From positions 1 through 11,031 of the forward strand of contig CAJTSH010000067.1 of the NCBI GenBank assembly GCA_910578885.1: a stretch of 11,031 bases of DNA, in the 5' to 3' direction. Of the stretch, positions 1-6,684 are shown in pieces. Both the position numbers and the translations under genes were made by a program. This DNA comes from an uncultured Lachnospiraceae bacterium. Its GTDB lineage: Bacteria > Bacillota > Clostridia > Lachnospirales > Lachnospiraceae. Position 1 is the first letter of the stretch, and each line of letters starts with the position of its first letter. The notes under the pieces were generated by a model. The model worked only from the letters and a program-made list of their open reading frames with translations, did no database searches and had not been told where the DNA came from.

Positions 1-69
1 TGGAGCTATCCATGAATTCCTTGTATTTTAGCCGTTTATAGATCACATGTGTATAATTTTTTCGGGAGA

Positions 70-228
70 TTAGGTTAAAACGGCTGCACATACTTTTTCT
101 TTTATCCTGTTTTGTATATGTGCCGCATTAAAATATAGATAAAAGATCCTTCCTGTCATGAAAATAAAACAACTCAGAAGTATAATCATGATGCGTCTGA
201 CATATTTCTTTTTACAAACAGATTTCAT
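70..228 (-). CDS. Small membrane-anchored protein, possibly the frameshifted start of a longer gene
   Basis: A 52-residue frame starts at ATG 228 behind a good ribosome binding site (GGAGG, 5 bases before the ATG) and 22 bases after the Rhs remnant stop. Residues 1-12 are basic and about 13-33 are hydrophobic (IMIILLSCFIFM), so it should be an N-terminal membrane anchor. It ends at TAA 70-72. A second frame opens at ATG 91, near the end of this one, and stays open to the window edge; it reads like protein (for example YTHVIYKRLKYKEFM). One natural reading is a single gene with a frameshift near position 90; the other is two overlapping frames. Its place directly after an Rhs tail is where an immunity gene would be expected, but no family is recognised. 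Confidence 0.45.
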   Translation of the reverse strand: MKSVCKKKYVRRIMIILLSCFIFMTGRIFYLYFNAAHIQNRIKEKVCAAVLT

Positions 229-250
229 TGTATCCTCCGCTTAAAATATC

Positions 251-693
251 TCAAAATTTTAAAAGTATATTCATATGCATATCCACAATTGGGACTGCGG
301 AACATTTTATCAATTTGACAAACACTTTTTTATCCAGCAGATTAAGTTTGGCATTGGGACCACCAGCACGCTTATCATAGGTGTAGGTTTTCTGTATGGT
401 ATCCTCTGGGAACGCGTCTTTGCTTATTTCCTGCCTGACCAGATGGTTTAGGGCATCATATTCAGAGATCGTCATGATGCCTCTCATGCAGTCTTCCATG
501 AAGGTACGGTTTCCAAATGTATCATACTGGTAGATACTCCTGATAACGCCATATGACCTTCGGCATTATAAGCATATTTCGTGCAGTTGTTATCTGGGTC
601 TGTTTCTTCTATTACGCGATTTAACGAATCATAACGATATTGTTTTATATTTCGTTCAACATCTTCAATACGAATACAGTTTCCACTGCCTTG
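251..693 (-). pseudogene. Rhs/YD-repeat protein remnant with a grafted C-terminus
   Basis: Rhs proteins are large YD-repeat shells that carry variable C-terminal toxins. Only a short piece remains here. The upstream part (693 to about 560) reads QYRYDSLNRVIEETDPDNN then TKYAYNAEG, typical YD-repeat sequence; it opens just after a TGA (694-696). The frame then shifts by one near 540-562 and resumes as IYQYDTFGNRTFMED and ends with TYDKRAG. After that the protein leaves the repeat pattern and runs into GPNAKLNLLDKKVFVKLIK, encoded by a 61-bp segment also found inside the gene at 5044-6417, before stopping at 251. No start codon or delivery region is present, so this is a remnant and not a working gene. 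Family assignment is from the YD motifs; the graft is seen directly. Confidence 0.72.
304..364 (-). repeat. 61-bp shared segment, copy 1 (pairs with 6162-6222)
   Basis: Aligned by eye without gaps to 6162-6222, same orientation, 55 of 61 bases match. It encodes GGPNAKLNLLDKKVFVKLIK here and GDPNVKLGLLDKKVLVKLIK in the other gene, in the same frame. It begins immediately where the Rhs-like reading stops making YD-repeat sense. Confidence 0.85.
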
Positions 694-760
694 TCAGGAA
701 TACCTCTCCTCTCACTCCCACACAATCATCCACCGCTTCTGCTACATAAGGCTGTGCATA

Positions 761-797
761 AAAAATCCTGATATTTCGGTCTCATATCAGGATTTTT
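761..797. terminator. Rho-independent terminator, probably bidirectional
   Basis: A perfect 14-bp stem (AAAAATCCTGATAT and ATATCAGGATTTTT) surrounds a 9-base loop. It starts 19 bases beyond the stop of the gene at 816-1844 and gives a T run when read on the minus strand; the plus-strand reading also ends in T-rich sequence. Confidence 0.85.
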
Positions 798-815
798 ATT
801 TTGCTTTATTCCATT

Positions 816-1844
816 TTACAGAGTAAGCTTGTCTCTGGAAGCAAACCTGTCATAATAATACACTGCCCTGTCTTCTGTCAGCTTAAATCTCCTCTGAAGC
901 TTTTCAACCACACGTTCTCTTGGTATTCCTTCCTCCTCATTATCTAAGATGAATACTTTGATTCCTTGTTCGATTCCTTGTTCGATTCCTTGATTGATTC
1001 CTTGATTGATTCCCGTTTCCAGCATGATCTGTCCTATGCCCATCACTTTCTTCACCTCCTCACGCAGTTCACTGTTCTGTGAAAAGTCAATGTAGTCCGA
1101 TACGACCTCCATGAAATCCTCCCTGTGCGGATACATGATTGTGTTCAGAAATCGCAGTAGATCGTAGCCTTCGTCTTTCTTTTCTCCATTATACTCCTTT
1201 TTGCCCAGTCTGATAATCACCAATGTCAACAAATCGTAATCTTCTTTTTTGGTGATGCAGTTTCCGATGTTTTTCGTGTTTGTCATCTCATAAAAGGATA
1301 CGCTGTTCTGCTCGCCCTGGGGGATATCGTCCAGACAGATCCATATGCTGTAGCATTTTTCCAGTTCTCCGTAATCTGTACTGTCCGTGACAAGCGACAG
1401 CTGCGAGGACAGCTCCCGCGACAGGTAATACATTCCCCGTTTTTCGATGGGATATCCCGGGCGGTAGGTCTTCTGCGGCTCCACGTCTATGTGAAGTTTG
1501 ATGACGATCTTTTCCTTTGACAGTTTTGGATTTTTCGCTTTCAGCCGGATATCAAATTTGGACACTTTTTCATTCAGGACCGCAAATTCCTGCGCAGCTC
1601 CCTGCACCTGTGAGTTTGTCCGCCCAGGCGATACCTCCCTGTCCGACTCTATGGAATCCGGCTCGATAAAGCCTATGATTTCTTCTCTGCTGTATTCCTT
1701 ATATTCATCAACGGTTTCTTTTAAGATCACAGCCAGTATTTCTCTGTTACTGAGCAGTAACTTACACTCTGCATCCAGCCCTTCCATCGCGGCTGTCAGC
1801 TGCATACTGCTCAGTGTGTCGATATTTCCCTGTATTATATCCAT
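816..1844 (-). CDS. Rpn-type PD-(D/E)XK nuclease/transposase-like protein
   Basis: A 342-residue protein of the abundant Clostridia 'PD-(D/E)XK nuclease family transposase' (Rpn-like) group, thought to act as DNA endonucleases that promote RecA-independent recombination. The nuclease core is visible at about 95-170: FDIR (Asp98), then HIDVEPQ (Glu122, Gln124, the Gln variant of ExK), followed by the family signature PGYPIEKRGMYYLSREL and YSIWIC (165-170). The C-terminus has a Gly-Ile-Asn/Glu-Gln repeat (278-295) and a charged helical end. ATG 1844 is chosen over an upstream ATG at 1895 because GGAGG lies 4 bases before it; a strong promoter lies just upstream and a terminator just downstream. 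It appears intact and independently transcribed. Family call is from motif recognition. Confidence 0.85.
   Translation of the reverse strand: MDIIQGNIDTLSSMQLTAAMEGLDAECKLLLSNREILAVILKETVDEYKEYSREEIIGFIEPDSIESDREVSPGRTNSQVQGAAQEFAVLNEKVSKFDIRLKAKNPKLSKEKIVIKLHIDVEPQKTYRPGYPIEKRGMYYLSRELSSQLSLVTDSTDYGELEKCYSIWICLDDIPQGEQNSVSFYEMTNTKNIGNCITKKEDYDLLTLVIIRLGKKEYNGEKKDEGYDLLRFLNTIMYPHREDFMEVVSDYIDFSQNSELREEVKKVMGIGQIMLETGINQGINQGIEQGIEQGIKVFILDNEEEGIPRERVVEKLQRRFKLTEDRAVYYYDRFASRDKLTL
960..1013 (-). repeat. 12-bp in-frame tandem repeat inside the Rpn-type gene
   Basis: Four full 12-base units (gattccttgttc twice, gattccttgatt twice, plus strand) and a half unit lie head to tail. They encode GIEQ/GINQ tetrapeptides. 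Since 12 is a multiple of 3, unit gain or loss would keep the frame. Confidence 0.9.
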
Positions 1845-1877
1845 GTCTCCTCCTGCCCGAATAGATGTTTTTATTTT

Positions 1878-1906
1878 ATTATAAGGTGCAAACATATTTT
1901 CGTCAA
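1878..1906 (-). promoter_or_regulatory. Sigma-A type promoter of the Rpn-type gene
   Basis: On the minus strand TTGACG (1906-1901) and a consensus TATAAT (1883-1878) are separated by exactly 17 bases. The predicted transcription start near 1871 leaves a leader of roughly 27 bases before ATG 1844. Confidence 0.8.
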
Positions 1907-1908
1907 GG

Positions 1909-1930
1909 ATTCAGGGATATTTTCCCGAAT
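1909..1930. promoter_or_regulatory. Imperfect palindrome next to the -35 box, possible operator
   Basis: ATTCAGGGA and TTCCCGAAT form an imperfect inverted repeat with a 4-base centre, directly upstream of the -35 box at 1901-1906. It could bind a regulator; nothing in the window identifies one. Confidence 0.3.
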
Positions 1931-1976
1931 AAATTGTATATTATATGGTTCTTTTTCTGATATGTATATGAAGTTA

Positions 1977-2357
1977 TCAAGGTTGTTCCCGTATCGGCTG
2001 CGGCGGTGCTAATGATAATATCCAATGCCCCTCATGCCTTGGATGACATTTTTTGATCGCTTCAAAAACATCAGCGGCTGCCGTCACTGCACTGTGAATT
2101 TGATTTGGATTGATGTATTTTCTGCCTGTATTGTTATCAGTAATTTTACATAGAATACATTCTGTTTCCAGTATCAGGCCAGTCAGTGCCTTTATCATCT
2201 GAAACAGCTGACTGCTCTGTTCTACTAAATTTTCCACCTCCTCTAACAAAACATCTGCATTGTTTTCTTTTCTCCTATTTTCATTTGAACATCCGTAAAC
2301 CAAAGTGATGATTATAATAACCATAATGAGTATCTCACAACGCTTCAATTTTCCCAT
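1977..2357 (-). CDS. Small putative lipoprotein of unknown function
   Basis: A 126-residue protein. Residues 1-22 are a signal peptide with a lipobox (LVYGC, lipidated Cys23), so it should be anchored on the outer face of the membrane. About 30-60 is a charged helix that includes LFQMIKALTGLILETE, encoded by a 44-bp segment shared with the gene at 9199. The C-terminus holds a possible CHPRHEGHW metal-like cluster and ends PPQPIREQP. It overlaps the stop of the preceding frame (2345-2575) by about a dozen bases, so translation is probably coupled. The start could also be TTG 2363, which sits 5 bases from GGGG, better spaced than ATG 2357. Position after a PAAR-like gene suggests an immunity-type role, but no family is recognised. 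Confidence 0.6.
   Translation of the reverse strand: MGKLKRCEILIMVIIIITLVYGCSNENRRKENNADVLLEEVENLVEQSSQLFQMIKALTGLILETECILCKITDNNTGRKYINPNQIHSAVTAAADVFEAIKKCHPRHEGHWILSLAPPQPIREQP
2162..2205 (-). repeat. 44-bp shared segment, copy 1 (pairs with 8965-9008)
   Basis: Matches 8965-9008 in 42 of 44 bases, same orientation and same reading frame (FQMIKALTGLILET here, FQMIRALTGLILET there). The flanking proteins do not resemble each other. Confidence 0.88.
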
Positions 2358-2575
2358 CTGCAAACAATCCCCTTTCCTACACCTATACTCATAATTGGAG
2401 TAACTGTTTCAAGTTGATAATAATACATTTCGCTACTTTCCTCATCATAACAAATTCGTGTACCATCTTTTTTCGTATTAAATAGCGTGTTTGTAATTCC
2501 ACCACATCTCGCTTTTTTATCATTATCATATACATCTGTTTCTGGTTTCTTTGCAGAGCCATATTCAATATCCAT
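2345..2575 (-). CDS. Unidentified 76-residue frame following the PAAR-like sequence
   Basis: The frame starts at ATG 2575 with AGGAAG 6 bases upstream and reads as plausible acidic protein (for example RICYDEESSEMYYYQLETV), ending in GIVCRWEN. It overlaps the PAAR-like frame (2389-2970) on the same strand; over the overlap this frame has the more natural composition, so the other is probably a shadow there. It may be an independent small gene, or the C-terminal part of the PAAR-like gene after a frameshift between about 2575 and 2640. It overlaps the start of the lipoprotein gene. No family recognised. Confidence 0.45.
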   Translation of the reverse strand: MDIEYGSAKKPETDVYDNDKKARCGGITNTLFNTKKDGTRICYDEESSEMYYYQLETVTPIMSIGVGKGIVCRWEN

Positions 2576-2970
2576 ACTTCACTTCCTGTTTTATAATCTC
2601 CAGTACTCGTCCTAATACGAAAATTATCCGATGACGCGTCATTTAACTCCATGAGGTTCCTGCATACCCCGTTTTTATTCCGTTCCATGTCATCGGCTAT
2701 CCTTTTTCTTTCTGCATTCCTGTTAACCGCTAGCCGGCAGTTGCATTTTGGGGGCGCAATATTTACTTGCTGAACTGTATCCTTCACTGTTGCATATATC
2801 AGATGATTGACAGACATTGGATTTTCATGGACATCCAGGGTAATATTACACACCTCATCATCTTTATTTTCCGAAACTACTGTTTCTCCCTCTGCGTAGA
2901 TGAAATCATCTGTCGTAGCAGCTGTACACCTCAAGACTGCGCCATCAACAAGATATTGATGGTATTTGTC
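2389..2970 (-). pseudogene. PAAR-like (DUF4280-type) protein, frame-broken
   Basis: Just after an in-frame TAG (2971-2973) the frame reads KYHQYLVDGAVLRCTAATTD, resembling the start of PAAR-like/DUF4280 proteins (YVVxGAxLxC), the spike-tip or adaptor domains of secretion systems and contractile injection structures. It continues with HENPMSVNHLIYATVKDTV and QQVNIAPPKCNC, which fit the 'NxxDxxxxxNIxPFGxC' region of that family. Four cysteines are spread along the first 70 residues. There is no ATG; only TTG 2934 could start it, inside the domain. The preceding fragment (2975-3133) ends two bases before this frame's stop and may be its detached N-terminus. The reading after about 2575 is probably not used. 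Assignment is by pattern only. Confidence 0.5.
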
Positions 2971-2974
2971 CTAT

Positions 2975-3133
2975 TTAATGCAGTTCCTCATTTCTTGTAA
3001 ACGCTGTTTCAGCAATATGATACCCTTTAAATTTTTCAGGCAGTGTGCTGTATTCCTTTTCCCGGCAGAATGCTTTCAGTGTGTGCTCGTACTGTTCCAG
3101 CAGAAGTTCACCCTGATCTTCGCCATCGCGCAC
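2975..3133 (-). pseudogene. Orphan helical fragment upstream of the PAAR-like gene
   Basis: A 52-residue frame, from a possible GTG at 3133, reads as good helical protein (LLLEQYEHTLKAFCREKEYS, then FKGYHIAETAFTRNEELH) and stops at TAA 2975. Removing the ten bases TAAATAGGAC that follow would join it in frame to KYHQYLVDGAVLRC of the PAAR-like sequence, giving NEELH-KYHQYLVDGA. That suggests one gene broken by a small insertion or a frameshift. There is no convincing ribosome binding site. Confidence 0.4.
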
Positions 3134-3158
3134 CCCTGCATGGTACTATGTAAAAAAA

Positions 3159-3884
3159 TTAACCTCTTTTTTCAATAAGAAGCCACGAATTTTTCCCTTC
3201 CGGGTTATAAGAGAGGTATCGGTAAATATAAAAGTCATCCTCGTACTCCACATAGTAAACATCAATTTCTTTGTTGTACATAAAACCGACTTTTACTTCT
3301 GTTTGATATGCCTTGCTCTGAATTTCTATAAAATCCATGCCTGCCCTTGCTCCCATAAATCCATATTCTGAATCATCATTGTCGATAATTATTCCGCATG
3401 GCAATAGATATTCTGATATCCTTCCTATGTTGTTATATTGTATGCACATATCATCATCTATTCGTATCGTAATTCCTGTAAAATGACTGTTCAGAAATCC
3501 TTCCCTCCCTAATTCTTCAGCATTTGAAATATTCATGTACCTTGCCAACTTTCCCTGCCTTAATTTAAAATATTTCTCATAGATTAAATAGGATTTATCA
3601 CCCTGATCCTCATTCGATTTTTCCTCCAGTAATTCTTCCAATTTACATTCTAATCGTAATCTTTGCAAACTTTCTTCCATATAGTCTACAATGACTTTTT
3701 GATCATTAAAGTATTCTCTAAATTCTGATATAAGATCATTATTCTCCATTTTATTATCTGCACAGAATCCAGATATTTTATCTGATGTATTACACTTTAT
3801 TGTATACAGTTTGCAGCAGACACATATACATAATACGCTTTCTAAACACCAAACTATACTTTTCCATATTTTTCTGACTGACAT
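3159..3884 (-). CDS. Membrane-anchored protein, tandem paralogue 2
   Basis: A 241-residue protein with an N-terminal membrane segment (about 8-27, cysteine-rich VLCICVCC), a charged, probably coiled-coil stretch (about 50-95) and a C-terminal globular domain. The C-terminus resembles that of the preceding gene: YGFMGARAGMDFIEI (174-188) against IGYEKARAGMQLDYI, and DDFYIYRYLSYNPEGKNSW with a final LLIEKRG against FRYYYIAFDGRENP with a final LCIVKKG. ATG 3884 lies 3 bases beyond the upstream stop; AAGGA sits 9 bases before it, inside the end of the upstream gene, so the two are co-translated. The globular part probably faces outward. The role is unknown; placement suggests an immunity or accessory protein. 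Confidence 0.72.
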   Translation of the reverse strand: MSVRKIWKSIVWCLESVLCICVCCKLYTIKCNTSDKISGFCADNKMENNDLISEFREYFNDQKVIVDYMEESLQRLRLECKLEELLEEKSNEDQGDKSYLIYEKYFKLRQGKLARYMNISNAEELGREGFLNSHFTGITIRIDDDMCIQYNNIGRISEYLLPCGIIIDNDDSEYGFMGARAGMDFIEIQSKAYQTEVKVGFMYNKEIDVYYVEYEDDFYIYRYLSYNPEGKNSWLLIEKRG

Positions 3885-3887
3885 ATC

Positions 3888-4616
3888 TTAATTTCCTTTT
3901 TTCACAATACATAACACAGTGGGGTTCTCCCTTCCATCAAATGCTATATAATAATATCTAAATTCTGCATCTTCAAATTGCAAAAATGAATGTGTTTCCC
4001 AAGGTGAGATAACGATTCTATCCTTAGAATCAGAAAAAAGATTCATAATATAATCAAGCTGCATTCCCGCCCTCGCTTTTTCATACCCTATATTAATTTC
4101 TGGATTTTGAACGATGAGACTTTCTGGTAATTCTTCACCTTTTTTATATTGCAGCCAAATCCCTTCTCCAATTGGTATAACATCCTTTTCCTGCTGATCT
4201 ATAATTTCCTGAATATCAATTTCTTTCAATATATCCACATTTGAAATAATTTGAGTTAATTCTTCTTTCTCTACTTTAAAATATCGGCTCACATTGGTGT
4301 TTTCCAGTGTCTCCTGATCAAGCTCGCATACCATAGCATTGATATATTGTTTTATTTTGTATCTGCTTTGTAATTGAGTATATTCATTTCTATTTCTATG
4401 ATATGACTCTTGCATTTTCTGATAATCCTGTAGAAGTTCTTTAAGATCTGTATTCAGTATCTCAAATTTGTCATCCATTTTTTCAAAATCCTTTTTCATC
4501 ATTGTAATTGTTTCTTCCTGTATTTTCATGATCTGATAAACAAACTGAATACTCATTACTATGCAAACAGCATTGATAGTAATAAGTACTACTTTAAATA
4601 TATAGGTTCTATTCAT
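3888..4616 (-). CDS. Membrane-anchored coiled-coil protein, tandem paralogue 1
   Basis: A 242-residue protein with a single membrane segment (about 5-28), a long heptad-like coiled coil (about 32-88, KKDFEKMDDKFEILNTDLKE and onward) and a C-terminal globular domain with the ARAGM motif (181-185) shared with the next gene. It overlaps the stop of the fragment at 4609-4815. Two starts are possible: TTG 4622 with GGAGG 6 bases upstream, or ATG 4616 with 12-base spacing. Together with its neighbour it forms a tandem duplicated pair. No catalytic motif or named family is visible; likely role is at the membrane, possibly immunity. Confidence 0.72.
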   Translation of the reverse strand: MNRTYIFKVVLITINAVCIVMSIQFVYQIMKIQEETITMMKKDFEKMDDKFEILNTDLKELLQDYQKMQESYHRNRNEYTQLQSRYKIKQYINAMVCELDQETLENTNVSRYFKVEKEELTQIISNVDILKEIDIQEIIDQQEKDVIPIGEGIWLQYKKGEELPESLIVQNPEINIGYEKARAGMQLDYIMNLFSDSKDRIVISPWETHSFLQFEDAEFRYYYIAFDGRENPTVLCIVKKGN

Positions 4617-4815
4617 CTCCAAGACAATCCTCCAAACTATTATATATTCTAAGCCAATCTTCTAATGGATGCGAACCTTGGGGCGGAAAATCTACCCAAG
4701 GCGTATAACTTAATTTGGCATACATGGCAGCATTCACACACTCTACATCCTGTCTTTTGTAAAATTGCCAAAGTTGTAAAAACTGCTTTTTGATACTATC
4801 TGGGTGCCGTGCAGT
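4609..4815 (-). pseudogene. Orphan C-terminal tail after the truncated PAAR-like gene
   Basis: From the codon after an in-frame TAA (4816-4818) a 68-residue frame runs to TAG 4609 with good protein character: FLQLWQFYKRQDVECVNAAM, then YTPWVDFPPQGSHPLEDWLR, ending LEDCLGDE. It has no start codon or ribosome binding site of its own and overlaps the end of the truncated PAAR-like gene, so it is probably the surviving C-terminus of a longer protein, perhaps a toxin tail. Its first third coincides with the 76-bp segment shared with 10476-10551. The stop overlaps the next gene's start. Confidence 0.5.
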
Positions 4816-4827
4816 TTATCCTGCGTA
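4752..4827 (-). repeat. 76-bp shared segment, copy 1 (pairs with 10476-10551)
   Basis: Ungapped match to 10476-10551, 66 of 76 bases identical, same orientation. One frame is open across both copies (TQDK...NFGNFTKD here, TQDKTHRTQ...FTKD there). Similarity stops abruptly at both ends. Confidence 0.85.
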
Positions 4828-4975
4828 ATTCAAATCTAATCCTGCTGTCAGAGCAGTTTGCCTTGGGTCTGCCGCTTGCTATGACGTTGTGCCCTTCTGA
4901 TATGACAAGCGTGCCGGATTTGCTGCCCCACATGCAGTGCAGTTTTGCGCCTGTTGCCAGATAACTTGTCCCCAT
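4796..4975 (-). pseudogene. Truncated PAAR-like (DUF4280) protein
   Basis: The 59-residue product starts at ATG 4975 with AGGAGG 8 bases upstream. MGTSYLATGAKLHCMWGSKS then GHNVIASGRPKANCSD is the N-terminal half of a DUF4280 PAAR-like domain, which normally runs to roughly 120 residues and ends with more cysteines. These proteins cap or adapt injection machinery and lie before effector genes. Here the domain breaks after NCSD (residue 43) and the remaining 16 residues (SRIRFELRRINCTAPR) are unrelated read-through, stopping at TAG 4796. The break is about 20 bases from the 76-bp shared segment, suggesting a deletion joined the PAAR-like start to a foreign tail. Confidence 0.72.
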
Positions 4976-5043
4976 TTCATACACCTCCTTTATAGGAATT
5001 GTCTACTGCATCCAGCTGGTCTGTATTAACGATTATTACAAAT

Positions 5044-6417
5044 TCAGTCAGCATTTCTTACAAATTCATACTGAACTGTCGCGGATGCATTTCGATGCAG
5101 AAAGATACATTTACTTGTTTTTGTATGTAGGTTATAAACTTTAATCCTTGTATCGCTGCTGCCAAAAAATTTAATAAAATGTTCAATGTAGCAAAAATAA
5201 TTTCCGCTTTGATCCCATCCACATGAATATGGAAAAAGGCTCCCAAATGCTTTGTTCCATCCTGCTTTCAAGGTACCAATCTTTTTTTTGCGCACCGTAT
5301 CATATAAAAAAATTTTTTTATTGTCACTCCCAAAATAGGAAGCTTTCCTGCTGTCATCTGATACAGTACACACATCTGCATTTTGAAGAAATTGTTTCAG
5401 TTCGCCTGTTTTTGCATTATACTGCATCACCCCATTTCTTTTTAGATACCATATGTTGCCTTTTCTAATATCACATACTCCTCTGTCCATCTTAGTCATA
5501 CCTATTTTCTTCGCTTTACTGGTTTCTAAATCGTACAAAAGATAGGAAAAGTTATTTTCCTCATCCGCATAACACATAAGTATTTTTTCTCCATTGTCAA
5601 AAGGAAAACAAGAATCCCAGAAAATACTTTGCTTATTTCCAATACGCATCTGTTGTTCACTTCGCAACAGCGTTAATGTTCCATCCTCCAATGAGTATCG
5701 TACAATACCTGGTTTAAATTCTGATTCGGTATCATCATGCTTTTCTTCAGGCCAAAGATTACATGCTCCTGTGATATACTTTTTCTCACTGTCGATTTTA
5801 CAATTATGAAAATATCCTGCAACCTTTCCAACTTCATTTGTCTTCTTCAGATCTGCATCATATCTGTAAAGAATCGTTTCCAGCGTCCGACTATCATATG
5901 CCAGAAAATAAATATCGACCATAGCCGGCATATCTCCTGAAAATATGATTATAAGTCTACTGACTATCACAAATAGCATAAGGACTATAATCACGCCTAC
6001 CGCAAATTTTACTTTTTTCTTTATTAATTTATCACGTTTTTCCATATCTGTTACCTTCTTATCTTCTTCAAAATCCAAAATCTCTATGAGCTCTTTAAAC
6101 GTACTTGTTTGCGGTATAGCGTACTCTCCATCGCAGATTTTCAGGTTATTCTTTTTCATATATTTTATCAATTTGACCAACACTTTTTTATCCAGCAGAC
6201 CAAGTTTGACATTCGGATCACCGTGCGATCTGCTATTTCTCATACTATAAATGTATTCCACATATTCAGCATCCGCATCCACCATATCAATATATATTGT
6301 TTTCCCTATTCTGAAAGTGCACAACTTCCATACATTAACTGCAAAATACATAACTACCATGAATATCAATAGCCCTGCCAGCATCAATAAGATTTTTATT
6401 ATCTTTTTAACTCTCAT
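5044..6417 (-). CDS. Chimeric two-TM protein with a propeller-like outer domain
   Basis: A 457-residue protein, ATG 6417 with AAGGAG 8 bases upstream. Residues 5-29 form one membrane segment, followed by a small domain (40-120) containing GDPNVKLGLLDKKVLVKLIK and then GEYAIPQTSTFKELIEIL, which weakly recalls the start of YceG/MltG-type domains. A second gene-like start follows: MEKRDKLIKKK (125-135) and another membrane segment (137-159). The rest (165-457) shows repeated short strands with turns such as YDLETSKAKKIG, YNAKTGEL and YDTVRKKKIG, typical of TolB/WD-like beta-propellers. It looks like two membrane proteins fused in frame. Function is unknown. The first domain shares 61 bp with the Rhs remnant at 304-364. 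Confidence 0.68.
   Translation of the reverse strand: MRVKKIIKILLMLAGLLIFMVVMYFAVNVWKLCTFRIGKTIYIDMVDADAEYVEYIYSMRNSRSHGDPNVKLGLLDKKVLVKLIKYMKKNNLKICDGEYAIPQTSTFKELIEILDFEEDKKVTDMEKRDKLIKKKVKFAVGVIIVLMLFVIVSRLIIIFSGDMPAMVDIYFLAYDSRTLETILYRYDADLKKTNEVGKVAGYFHNCKIDSEKKYITGACNLWPEEKHDDTESEFKPGIVRYSLEDGTLTLLRSEQQMRIGNKQSIFWDSCFPFDNGEKILMCYADEENNFSYLLYDLETSKAKKIGMTKMDRGVCDIRKGNIWYLKRNGVMQYNAKTGELKQFLQNADVCTVSDDSRKASYFGSDNKKIFLYDTVRKKKIGTLKAGWNKAFGSLFPYSCGWDQSGNYFCYIEHFIKFFGSSDTRIKVYNLHTKTSKCIFLHRNASATVQYEFVRNAD
6162..6222 (-). repeat. 61-bp shared segment, copy 2 (pairs with 304-364)
   Basis: Encodes residues about 66-85 of the two-TM protein. It lies inside an apparently intact domain here, so this copy, or a relative of it, is more likely to be the source than the Rhs graft. 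Confidence 0.85.
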
Positions 6418-6526
6418 CCATCATTCTCCTTCCATTCAAATCACAAGAACCTATCATTTCCAGTTACCGTTCCCTTTGTATTTTTCAGGAAATAATACCT
6501 ATCAAATGAATATTAAATCTCCCTTA

Positions 6527-6684
6527 GGAACTGTTCAGAAATAACATGTGCAGCTTGCGCAGGATATTTCTTCGAGGGTGCATATCAAAAAACGCAGGCG
6601 TAGCGGGCTACGGCGAGGCTTTTTGATATGTGCAATCGGAGAAATAGACAAGTCAAGATGTACAAGTTATTTTTGAATAGCTCC
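6527..6684. mobile_element. MITE-like 158-bp palindromic element
   Basis: Both ends carry inverted repeats of about 31 bp: GGAACTGTTCAGAAATAAC at the left and, reversed, GGAGCTATTCAAAAATAAC at the right, 25 of 31 bases matching. The inner arms GCATATCAAAAA and TTTTTGATATGTGC and a GTAGC/GCTAC core extend the palindrome over almost the whole element, which would fold into one long hairpin. TTA directly flanks both ends (6524-6526, 6685-6687), consistent with a 3-bp target duplication (or TA). There is no coding capacity, so it would need a transposase elsewhere. Family name not assigned. Confidence 0.72.

Noticed and set aside
700..750. Possible remnant of an Rpn-family C-terminus (YVAEAVDDCVGVRGE on the minus strand)
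   Set aside because: Only about 15 residues resemble the AVDDC motif of that family; too short to separate from chance.
960..1013. Possible CRISPR-like short repeat array
   Set aside because: Units are 12 bp, contiguous and without spacers, and lie inside a coding frame.
1498..1884. Plus-strand open frame of 128 residues
   Set aside because: It is antisense to the well-supported Rpn-type gene, serine/leucine-rich as expected for a shadow frame, and has no ribosome binding site.
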